In this document: in pieces, positions 8,183-15,275 of the stretch | How positions within the stretch are numbered: position 1 is the first letter of the stretch | Layout: the number at the start of each line of letters is the position of its first letter | DNA from: Caryophanales bacterium UBA2289 | Lineage (GTDB): Bacteria > Bacillota_I > Bacilli_A > Izemoplasmatales > Hujiaoplasmataceae | DNA length: 44,418 bases | Direction of reading: 5' to 3' | NCBI GenBank assembly: GCA_002345505.1 | Contig: DDWJ01000022.1 | Location: 1 to 44,418 of the forward strand | Notes under the pieces: generated by a model | What the model saw: only the letters and a program-made list of their open reading frames with translations | What the model was told of the DNA's origin: nothing | Database searches by the model: none | Made by a program: the position numbers and the translations under genes

Positions 8183-8211
8183 TAGACATAATTATTTAAG
8201 TATGATATAAT
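8183..8211 (+). promoter_or_regulatory. Promoter of rpsF-ssb-rpsR
   Basis: TAGACA (8183-8188, one mismatch to TTGACA), a 17-nt spacer and TATAAT (8206-8211) with the TGA extension at 8203-8205. A ~55-nt structured leader follows. Confidence 0.8.
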
Positions 8212-8219
8212 ACATCGTT

Positions 8220-8253
8220 GTGATTTATCTCACTTGCTGCTATAAGCAGCCAA
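8220..8253 (+). promoter_or_regulatory. Two-hairpin leader of rpsF (possible autoregulatory site)
   Basis: Two adjacent hairpins lie between the promoter and the AAAGGAGG ribosome binding site: GTGA/TCAC (8220-8223/8230-8233) and GCTGCT/AGCAGC (8236-8241/8245-8250). Many bacteria carry an S6:S18-binding leader in this position. I cannot confirm that conserved motif here, so the role is inferred from position. Confidence 0.4.
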
Positions 8254-8275
8254 AAGACCAAAAGGAGGTATAAGT

Positions 8276-8566
8276 ATGAAAAGATACGAAATCATGTACA
8301 TCATTCGTCCTAATCTTGAAGAACAAGCGAGAAAAGATTTAATTATGAACTTAAATCAAATTCTAACTAGCAATGGTTCTCAAGAAGCAAAAGTTGATGA
8401 ATGGGGCATTAGAGATCTAGCTTATGAGATTGTCGATTTTACAAAAGGTTACTATGTTGTTTTAAACGTAGTTGCACCAATCGAAGCAATCAATGAAGTT
8501 GATCGCGTAATGAAAATCCGTGAAGATATCATTCGCCATATCGTTATTGCTAGAGACGAAGCTTAG
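8276..8566 (+). CDS. rpsF: 30S ribosomal protein S6
   Basis: 96 residues, normal for bS6, a central-domain 30S protein that forms a pair with S18. It begins with the typical MKRYEIMYIIRPN and contains LAYEIVDFTKGYYVVLN and the MKIREDIIRHIV end. It is the first gene of the conserved rpsF-ssb-rpsR operon and has a perfect AAAGGAGGT ribosome binding site. ssb follows after 12 bases. Confidence 0.96.
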   Translation: MKRYEIMYIIRPNLEEQARKDLIMNLNQILTSNGSQEAKVDEWGIRDLAYEIVDFTKGYYVVLNVVAPIEAINEVDRVMKIREDIIRHIVIARDEA

Positions 8567-8578
8567 GAGGAAAATTGA

Positions 8579-9001
8579 ATGTTTAATAAAGTTGTACTTA
8601 TCGGGAGACTAACAAGAGACCCTGAATTAAGATACACACCAAACAATATTCCTGTATGCTCATTCTCTTTAGCAGTCAATCGCCCGTTTCAATCTAATAA
8701 CACAAATAATGACAAAAATGCTGACTTTTTCAACTGTACTGCTTGGCGTAAACAAGCAGAAAACGTTGCTAAGTATGTAAACAAAGGTTCGATGGTTGCC
8801 ATTGAAGGCCGTTTACAAACACGTGACTACATGGATGAAAAAATTAACGCAAGACGTTATGTCACAGAAATTGTATGTGACTCAGTGGTGTTTTTAGATT
8901 CAAAGTCATCGGGAACTGACGATTCATATGATGCGAAAAATGAAGACAATGATATTGATACAGGGACTTTCAACAACGTTGAAGATGACTTACCATTCTA
9001 A
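8579..9001 (+). CDS. ssb: Single-stranded DNA-binding protein
   Basis: 140 residues. The N-terminal OB fold (1-105) starts MFNKVVLIGRLTRDPELRYT and includes FNCTAWRKQAENVAKYV. A short acidic, disordered linker follows and the protein ends in VEDDLPF, the conserved tip by which SSB recruits replication and repair proteins. It is shorter than the 160-175 residues usual in Firmicutes because the linker is reduced. The rpsF-ssb-rpsR order and close spacing (12 and 17 bases) show co-transcription. Confidence 0.96.
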   Translation: MFNKVVLIGRLTRDPELRYTPNNIPVCSFSLAVNRPFQSNNTNNDKNADFFNCTAWRKQAENVAKYVNKGSMVAIEGRLQTRDYMDEKINARRYVTEIVCDSVVFLDSKSSGTDDSYDAKNEDNDIDTGTFNNVEDDLPF

Positions 9002-9018
9002 AAAAGGAGGAATAAATA

Positions 9019-9258
9019 ATGGCTAGACCAGGATTTAAATCTAGAGGCCGTAGAAATAGAAAAAGATGCTATTTTACTGAAAATAAAGTCACATATATCG
9101 ATTTTAAAGATTTCGAATTATTAAGAAAATTCGTTTCAGATAGAGGCAAAATTCTACCAAGACGTGTCACTGGAACAAGCGCATATTATCAAAAACATTT
9201 AGCGACTGCAATTAAAAGAGCACGCTTTATGGCTTTGTTACCATATGTAAAAGAATAG
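9019..9258 (+). CDS. rpsR: 30S ribosomal protein S18
   Basis: 79 residues, normal for bS18. It is strongly basic, with the family stretch YIDFKDFELLRKFVSDRGKI and ILPRRVTGTSAYYQKHL. It partners with S6 in the 30S central domain. It is preceded by AAAGGAGGA and followed 18 bases later by a terminator, closing the rpsF operon. Confidence 0.96.
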   Translation: MARPGFKSRGRRNRKRCYFTENKVTYIDFKDFELLRKFVSDRGKILPRRVTGTSAYYQKHLATAIKRARFMALLPYVKE

Positions 9259-9276
9259 TACTAAACTTGGAATTTA

Positions 9277-9300
9277 AAACCTACCTATGTAGGTTTTTTC
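9277..9300 (+). terminator. Intrinsic terminator of the rpsF operon
   Basis: AAACCTAC (9277-9284) pairs with GTAGGTTT (9289-9296), followed by TTTTTT-rich sequence. A second, AT-only hairpin (ACATT/AATGT, within 9310-9337) lies just downstream and may act as a backup. Confidence 0.87.
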
Positions 9301-9367
9301 TTTGCGAAAAAAAACATTGAATATCAAAATGTTTTTCTACCCTTTCAAGTTTATTTTTTAGTGGGAT

Positions 9368-9378
9368 TATGATATAAT
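9368..9378 (+). promoter_or_regulatory. Extended -10 promoter of gdpP
   Basis: TATGATATAAT (9368-9378), identical to the 11-mer at tkt, rpsF and ftsY, 30 bases before the gdpP start. The -35 is weak. Confidence 0.7.
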
Positions 9379-9408
9379 ATCATATTATGAATTCAAGCGA
9401 GGTTACAG

Positions 9409-11874
9409 ATGAAAAAAACTAAGACTACAAAAATTATTTTTTGGTTCATAATCTTTGTAATTCTTATAGCAGCTGGATATTTATTCCTTTTTCCAGAAGG
9501 TGTCTTTTTAATAATTCCAGGCCTTAATCTAATATATTTTATTTTCTATAACATCCTAATTTTAGTTTTCCTTGTTTCTCTAATTGTGTCTCATTATCTA
9601 AACAAAACAAGAAAAGTCAGAATCAACGAACTAGAAAATAGAATCAGAGAGATGAATAGTCTTCAAAAAAGACGTTTTAATTCTGAAGAAATAGCTCTTT
9701 CAAGTTTACCTATAGGGATTATTCTTTATGACGAAGAATTTAATATTGTTTATGCCAATGCATTTGCTAAAGAAATATTTTCAAACGCTTTGGTTGATAG
9801 AACTTTAAAAGTTATAAATAGAGATTTATTTGAAAATGTTTCAAAGCGAATCGGTAAATTTACAACAGCTGTTTATGATAAGATTTATGATGCGGTTCAT
9901 TATCCAAAAAATAACGCCATTTATCTTTTCGAAGTCACTGATCGAGAGATGATAAAACAAAAATACTATGATTTTTCTGATGTTATTGGGGTAATGAGTT
10001 TAGACAATTTTAATGAGGCTACTTCTAATCTTGACTTTCAAGTAAAAGCTAACATCCAAGGGCTACTTTTGTCAGCTCTTAATTCATGGTGTTCATCAAA
10101 CAATATCTATTTTATTAACTTAAGACCAGAAAAATCTGTTATTATGATGGACAGAAAAAAACTCGATGAGTTGATGAAAAATCAGTTTACAATTTTGAAT
10201 ATCATCAGTAAAATAGCTAATGATAATGATGTTAGAGTTACTCTTTCTATTGGGATAGCGGCTTTTGAAGTTTCGCCACCAGAACTAGGAGAAGCAGCTG
10301 AAGAAGCTTTAAAACTGGCAATCGCCCGTGGTGGAGACCAAGCGGTTGTTAACCTTAAAAATCAACCAATAAAATTCTTTGGTGGAAAAACTAATACAGT
10401 AGAAAAAAGATCAAAGATTTCAGCCAAAGTTAATTCAAGGGCACTTGAAGATTTCTTTAATGAAAGAAGCAATATCTTTATTATGCCTCATAAAGGAACC
10501 GATTTAGACGCCTTAGGAGCAGCCGTTGGTTTATTAGAAATGGCTTTAACTAAAAACAAGAATTCCAAAATAGTATTAGATTTCGATAATGTTGATCAGA
10601 CTACTGCAAAGTTAATTAATATGTTGAATCAAGAATATATTAAATTGCTTGATTATTTGATTGACCCTGAAGATGCTTTAGAACAAATTAACCATAATTC
10701 ATTATTAGTTTTGGTTGACCATCATTCTCCATCACAATCGAATGTACCTTTACTTACAGAAAAAACAAAACATATTGTTGTGATTGATCACCACAGAAGA
10801 CTCGATAATGCTATAACCGATATGTTAATGAACTATGTTGAACCATATGCATCATCATCAGTTGAACTTGTCACAGAATTAATCGATTTCTTTAGAGAAG
10901 AAGTTGAACTTGACCCTTTTGAAGCAACAATTATGTTAGCCGGAATGATGATTGATACGAACAATTTTACAGTTCATACCGGAGCTAGAACCTTTGAAAC
11001 AGCGGCAAAACTACGACTTTTTGGCGCTGATCCTGGAAAGGCTAAATTGATTTTAAGAGAATCGTTGGATGACATTAAAACTAAATCCAATTTGGTTAAC
11101 AGAGCAAAGATAATCAATAATCATTTTGCGATTACCTTGCTTGAAAAACAAGATATTACCGATCGAGTCCAACTAGCTAAAACCGCTGATGAACTACTAG
11201 AAATCGATAATATTATAGCTGCTTTTGCGATTGGTTTCATCAGTAATGAAACAGTTGCGGTTTCAGCACGCTCTATCAACAATTTCAACGTTCAAATTGT
11301 CATGGAAAAATTTGGTGGTGGCGGACATATGAATAACGCCGCAGCACAAGTTAAGGATACTTCGCCAGAGAAAATTGCACATGAAATTGAACAAATTATC
11401 CATGAAAATTATAAGGAGGATACAATAATGAAACTAATTCTTATAAAAGACGTAAAAGGTAAAGGCAAGAAAGGCGATGTTATCGAAGTAGCTACTGGAT
11501 ACGGTAATTATCTTCTAACATCAAAGCATGCTATAGCTGCTAACCAAGCAAACCTAAAGAGTCTTAATGAAGAGATTGAAAAACAAAAACAAGATGCTAA
11601 TAAAGAATATCAAAACGCCTTAGAATTAAAGAAGGATATTGAAGAGAGTCCAATTAAACTTTATGTTAAAATTGGTGAATCAGGAAAATTGTTTGGCTCA
11701 ATCAGTTCAAAACAAATAGCTGATGAATTAAAGAAAGTTTACAATATTTCAATTGATAAAAGAAAAATAGATTTAGATGATAATATCAATTCTTTAGGGA
11801 ATTATGATGTTAGCATAAAACTACATAAGGATGTTAACGCCAATATAAGTATACAAGTCCTTGAACAAGAATAG
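9409..11874 (+). CDS. gdpP: GdpP-type c-di-AMP phosphodiesterase, reading frame continuous with ribosomal protein L9
   Basis: An 821-codon frame. Residues 1-673 are GdpP: two membrane segments (about 9-29 and 36-62), a PAS-like region (~90-180), a degenerate GGDEF domain (~185-315, keeping only ARGGDQ), a DHH domain and a DHHA1 domain with FGGGGH (635-640). Predicted metal ligands are H361, D365, D367, D437, H461 and D516, with spacing very close to B. subtilis GdpP. The protein should hydrolyse c-di-AMP at the membrane. Residues 674-821 are a complete L9. There is no stop codon between them, whereas in most Firmicutes gdpP ends at or near the rplI start. Whether a fusion protein is made, or the last codons of gdpP simply run on, cannot be told from sequence. 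dnaB follows after 11 bases. Confidence 0.92.
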   Translation: MKKTKTTKIIFWFIIFVILIAAGYLFLFPEGVFLIIPGLNLIYFIFYNILILVFLVSLIVSHYLNKTRKVRINELENRIREMNSLQKRRFNSEEIALSSLPIGIILYDEEFNIVYANAFAKEIFSNALVDRTLKVINRDLFENVSKRIGKFTTAVYDKIYDAVHYPKNNAIYLFEVTDREMIKQKYYDFSDVIGVMSLDNFNEATSNLDFQVKANIQGLLLSALNSWCSSNNIYFINLRPEKSVIMMDRKKLDELMKNQFTILNIISKIANDNDVRVTLSIGIAAFEVSPPELGEAAEEALKLAIARGGDQAVVNLKNQPIKFFGGKTNTVEKRSKISAKVNSRALEDFFNERSNIFIMPHKGTDLDALGAAVGLLEMALTKNKNSKIVLDFDNVDQTTAKLINMLNQEYIKLLDYLIDPEDALEQINHNSLLVLVDHHSPSQSNVPLLTEKTKHIVVIDHHRRLDNAITDMLMNYVEPYASSSVELVTELIDFFREEVELDPFEATIMLAGMMIDTNNFTVHTGARTFETAAKLRLFGADPGKAKLILRESLDDIKTKSNLVNRAKIINNHFAITLLEKQDITDRVQLAKTADELLEIDNIIAAFAIGFISNETVAVSARSINNFNVQIVMEKFGGGGHMNNAAAQVKDTSPEKIAHEIEQIIHENYKEDTIMKLILIKDVKGKGKKGDVIEVATGYGNYLLTSKHAIAANQANLKSLNEEIEKQKQDANKEYQNALELKKDIEESPIKLYVKIGESGKLFGSISSKQIADELKKVYNISIDKRKIDLDDNINSLGNYDVSIKLHKDVNANISIQVLEQE
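11413..11419 (+). promoter_or_regulatory. Internal ribosome binding site for rplI
   Basis: AAGGAGG (11413-11419) lies 8 bases before the ATG at 11428, inside the gdpP reading frame. This is ideal Shine-Dalgarno strength and spacing. It suggests that L9 is translated on its own even though no stop codon separates the two genes. Confidence 0.85.
11428..11874 (+). CDS. rplI: 50S ribosomal protein L9 (internal start in the gdpP frame)
   Basis: 148 residues from this ATG, the normal length of bL9. The N-terminal domain begins MKLILIKDVKGKGKKGD and continues EVATGYGNYLL, the conserved 23S-binding lobe. A long connecting helix rich in Lys/Glu (~42-75) and the C-terminal lobe (KLFGSISSKQIADELKK) follow. 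It is in frame with gdpP, so the protein can arise by internal initiation, as the carboxyl end of an 821-residue fusion, or both. The gdpP-rplI-dnaB order is standard in Firmicutes. Confidence 0.9.
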   Translation: MKLILIKDVKGKGKKGDVIEVATGYGNYLLTSKHAIAANQANLKSLNEEIEKQKQDANKEYQNALELKKDIEESPIKLYVKIGESGKLFGSISSKQIADELKKVYNISIDKRKIDLDDNINSLGNYDVSIKLHKDVNANISIQVLEQE

Positions 11875-11885
11875 GAAGGTAAATT

Positions 11886-13208
11886 ATGGAATCATTGCTC
11901 TATAGCTTAGAAGCGGAAGAATCTGTCTTAGGTTCTGTTTTCTTCAATAATAATGAGATGCATGTTATTGCTGACAAATTGTTAGTTGATGATTTTTATA
12001 GTCCTAGCAATCAAATAATATATAAAGCGATGTTAAAACTATTTCATAATAACAACGCTATTGATATTATTACTGTAATCACATATTTAGAGAATATTAA
12101 TAACCTTGAAAAAGTTGGTGGTAGAGATTATATCATCAACCTCGCTTCCGTGGTTCCTTCAACAGCCAACCTATTAGAATATGTAAATATCGTTAAAGAT
12201 AGATCAGTTTTAAGAAGACTACAAGAAAAATTTAATGATCTTATAGTTCAATCAAAACAGGTTGAAGACGCGCCTCATTTTATCGACCAAGTAGAAAAAG
12301 AAATTTTTGAAATAACTAAGAATCGCCGAACATCCGACTTCGTAAAAGTAGCTGATATTGCTGAGGAAACTATCAATAAACTAGCTGAAAGAGAACGCGT
12401 TGTCGACAATGTTACAGGACTAGACACAAGATATAAAGCTTTTAATAACTATACTTTAGGTCTTCAACCTTCCGACCTTTTGATTATAGCAGCGCGTCCA
12501 GGTGTTGGTAAGACAGCCTTCGCTTTGAATCTAGCATTGAATGTCGGTTCTTTGGAAAAAAGACCGCACATTGCTTTTTTCTCTTTGGAAATGGGCGTAG
12601 AACAATTATTACTAAGACTTCTTAGTGCTCAAGCGCAAATCTCAAATACAAAACTGAGAAAAGCAGATCTTTCCGCATCAGAATGGGAAAGACTTCAAGC
12701 TGCTGTAAGCAATTTAAGAGATACTAATCTCTATTTTGATGATTCCGGTACTGTTGAAGTTATGGATTTGAGAAGCAAATGTCGTAAGATGAAACAAAAC
12801 GGAACTTTAGATTTAGTTATTGTCGATTACTTGCAATTATTAAGTGGTTCTGGAGTTTATAAAGGTAATAGAGTTCAAGAAGTATCAGAAATATCTCGGG
12901 TTCTAAAGGAAATGGCTCGTGAATTAAAGGTACCAGTAGTAGCTTTAAGTCAGTTATCAAGAAGTATTGAACAACGTAAAGGGGACGATAAACGTCCAAA
13001 AATGTCTGACTTGAGAGAGTCTGGATCAATTGAACAAGATGCTGATATCATCATCTTCCTTTATGTTAAAGACGAAGACAATGATGATGAAAGAAAAAGA
13101 AATTTAACGCAATTTTCAGTTGCGAAGAACCGGCATGGAACGCCTGGGGATTTCCAATTAATTTTTAATAAGGAAACTTCTAAATTCAACTCTTATTCCG
13201 GTGACTAA
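11886..13208 (+). CDS. dnaB: Replicative DNA helicase DnaB
   Basis: 440 residues, the usual length. The N-terminal primase/loader-interaction domain starts SLEAEESVLGSVF, and the RecA-like C-terminal motor has Walker A ARPGVGKTAFALN, the FSLEM motif, Walker B region LVIVDYLQLL and the LSQLSRSIEQR and DLRESGSIEQDAD segments. It is the hexameric helicase that unwinds DNA at the fork. It is called dnaC in Bacillus subtilis. It is translated from AGGAAGGT 11 bases after rplI, and prfA follows after 15 bases. No intein is present. Confidence 0.97.
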   Translation: MESLLYSLEAEESVLGSVFFNNNEMHVIADKLLVDDFYSPSNQIIYKAMLKLFHNNNAIDIITVITYLENINNLEKVGGRDYIINLASVVPSTANLLEYVNIVKDRSVLRRLQEKFNDLIVQSKQVEDAPHFIDQVEKEIFEITKNRRTSDFVKVADIAEETINKLAERERVVDNVTGLDTRYKAFNNYTLGLQPSDLLIIAARPGVGKTAFALNLALNVGSLEKRPHIAFFSLEMGVEQLLLRLLSAQAQISNTKLRKADLSASEWERLQAAVSNLRDTNLYFDDSGTVEVMDLRSKCRKMKQNGTLDLVIVDYLQLLSGSGVYKGNRVQEVSEISRVLKEMARELKVPVVALSQLSRSIEQRKGDDKRPKMSDLRESGSIEQDADIIIFLYVKDEDNDDERKRNLTQFSVAKNRHGTPGDFQLIFNKETSKFNSYSGD

Positions 13209-13223
13209 GAAAGGTGATACACA

Positions 13224-14288
13224 ATGTTACAAGAAAGATTAGAACAACTTGAGAATAGATACGTAGAAATCGGTACTTTAATGGGTAAACCAGAGATCGC
13301 TACCGATATAAAGAAAGTTACTGAATTAGCTAAGGAATATTCAAAATTAGAAAAACCAGTATTGAAATTTCGTGAATATAAACAAATTTTAGAATCCCTA
13401 GACGGCTTAAAAGACATGTCTAAAGACAAGGATCCTGAAATTAAAGAAATGGCTGAAATGGAGCTTGAATCGGCTAGAGAAAGAATGATTCAATTAGAAG
13501 AAGAGTTAGAACTTTTACTAATACCGAAGGATCCAAACGATGAAAAGAATGTTATCGTAGAAATCCGTGGTGCAGCTGGTGGAGATGAAGCCAATATTTT
13601 TGCCGGGGATTTATTCAGAATGTATTCAAAATATGCTGAAGCAATGGATTGGAAAATCGAATTATTGTACGCTGAACAAAAAGAAGCTGGCGGATTTAGT
13701 CAGATAGAGTTTATGGTTACAGGCGATAGCGTTTATTCATATTTAAAGTATGAATCTGGAGTTCATCGCGTTCAGAGAGTACCGCAAACAGAATCTAGCG
13801 GAAGAATTCATACTTCAACTGCAACGGTAGTAGTATTGCCGGAAGCGGAAGAGATTGATTTTGAGTTGGACATGGAAGATGTTAGAGTAGATACTTTCTG
13901 CTCATCAGGACCAGGCGGCCAATCTGTTAATACCACAAAATCTGCAGTTAGAGTAACGCATGTACCGACAAATACAGTCGCTCAATGTCAAGACGGGAAA
14001 TCTCAACATGAAAATAAAGCTTCAGCTTTGAGAATCTTGAGATCTAGACTTTATGACCAAATGTTACAAGCTAAACTTGAAAAAGAAGGCGAAGAAAGAA
14101 AGTCTAAAATTGGTAGTGGGGATAGAAGTGAAAAAATTAGAACTTACAACTATCCGCAAAACCGAGTTACTGATCATAGAATAAACTTAACAATCCAACA
14201 ATTAGACAGAATAATAGATGGAAAGCTAGATTCAGTTATTGAAGCTTTAATATCTGAAGAACAAAAAAGAAAGTTGGCAAAACAATAA
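13224..14288 (+). CDS. prfA: Peptide chain release factor 1
   Basis: 354 residues, normal for RF1, which reads UAA and UAG. The methylated GGQ loop appears in SSGPGGQSVNTTKSAV. The codon-reading PxT motif is PQT, in RVPQTESSGRIHTST, identifying RF1 rather than RF2 (SPF). The neighbour prmC encodes the methylase for that GGQ glutamine; the two genes overlap by one base (TAATG at 14286-14290), a typical coupled pair. Confidence 0.96.
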   Translation: MLQERLEQLENRYVEIGTLMGKPEIATDIKKVTELAKEYSKLEKPVLKFREYKQILESLDGLKDMSKDKDPEIKEMAEMELESARERMIQLEEELELLLIPKDPNDEKNVIVEIRGAAGGDEANIFAGDLFRMYSKYAEAMDWKIELLYAEQKEAGGFSQIEFMVTGDSVYSYLKYESGVHRVQRVPQTESSGRIHTSTATVVVLPEAEEIDFELDMEDVRVDTFCSSGPGGQSVNTTKSAVRVTHVPTNTVAQCQDGKSQHENKASALRILRSRLYDQMLQAKLEKEGEERKSKIGSGDRSEKIRTYNYPQNRVTDHRINLTIQQLDRIIDGKLDSVIEALISEEQKRKLAKQ

Positions 14289-15136
14289 TGTTGAGTTATA
14301 AAGAAGTTCTAAAAAACGCTAAATCTCTTACCAGAAAAAAAGGTAAAGAAACAAGCGCTACTGAACTTCTTTTTCTTGAGTTTTCTAAACTTTCACCAAG
14401 CGAACTATATTTAAAATATGAAGAAGAAATGCCGGAAACCTCAATCAAAAGTTTTCATGAAGTTTTGGAAAAGTATCTTGAAAAAAACATTCCTGTTCAA
14501 CAAATCATCGGGTATGTATATTTCTATGGATATAAGTTTCTAGTAAAAAATACAGCTTTAATTCCACGCTTTGAAACAGAAGAATTAGTCGCAAACACTC
14601 TTCTTTATTATGATGAACTTTTTAATGGCGAAGCGGTGGATGTTGTAGATGTAGGAACTGGTTCTGGATGTTTAGCTATAGCTCTAGCCAAAGAAGAGAG
14701 TAAAATGACTTTAACCGCTACAGACATTAGTATTGAAGCTTTGGCTTTAGCAAAAGAAAATGCTTTGAACTTAGATGCTAAAGTCGATTTTATTCAAGGC
14801 GATATGCTTAAGCCTTTGTTTGGGAAAAAATATGATATTTTAGTTTCTAATCCACCATATATCCCAAATAAAGAAGAAGTAGATCCGATAATCTATGATA
14901 ACGAACCTCATATTGCTTTATTTGGTGGAGAAGATGGACTTGATTTTTATCGTCAAATCCTCAAAGATGCAAATCAAATATTAAAAGAAAAAGCAATGAT
15001 AGCTTTTGAGCATGCCTATGACAAAATGGAAGAACTTCAAAAAATAGCTAAAAATTATTTTCCAGACGCAAGAGTTATTACTTTAAAAGATATGCAAAAG
15101 AAAGATCGAATGACATTTATTTTTATTGGGTTTTAA
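14288..15136 (+). CDS. prmC: Release factor glutamine N5-methyltransferase
   Basis: 282 residues. A helical N-terminal substrate-recognition domain is followed by a Rossmann SAM-binding domain with DVGTGSGCLAIALA and the catalytic VSNPPYIP motif that positions the glutamine side chain. It methylates the GGQ glutamine of release factors, including the RF1 encoded immediately upstream. It shares one base with prfA and ends at an intrinsic terminator. Confidence 0.95.
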   Translation: MLSYKEVLKNAKSLTRKKGKETSATELLFLEFSKLSPSELYLKYEEEMPETSIKSFHEVLEKYLEKNIPVQQIIGYVYFYGYKFLVKNTALIPRFETEELVANTLLYYDELFNGEAVDVVDVGTGSGCLAIALAKEESKMTLTATDISIEALALAKENALNLDAKVDFIQGDMLKPLFGKKYDILVSNPPYIPNKEEVDPIIYDNEPHIALFGGEDGLDFYRQILKDANQILKEKAMIAFEHAYDKMEELQKIAKNYFPDARVITLKDMQKKDRMTFIFIGF

Positions 15137-15140
15137 AATG

Positions 15141-15166
15141 AAGCGGGAATAATCTCGCTTTTTAAT
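15141..15166 (+). terminator. Intrinsic terminator after prmC
   Basis: AAGCGGGA (15141-15148) pairs with TCTCGCTT (15153-15160) with one G-T pair and an ATAA loop, followed by a short T-rich tail. Confidence 0.8.
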
Positions 15167-15227
15167 TTGTGATAATAATATATATATTATTAAGAAAAAA
15201 GTATACATTTTTCTCAAATAAAAAAAG

Positions 15228-15257
15228 TTGACAATTGAAAAATTATGCGTATATTAT
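15228..15257 (+). promoter_or_regulatory. Promoter of topA
   Basis: A perfect -35 TTGACA (15228-15233) with TATTAT (15252-15257) at 18 nt, or TATATT (15250-15255) at 16 nt. Confidence 0.75.
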
Positions 15258-15275
15258 ATAAGGGCGAGGTGAATT

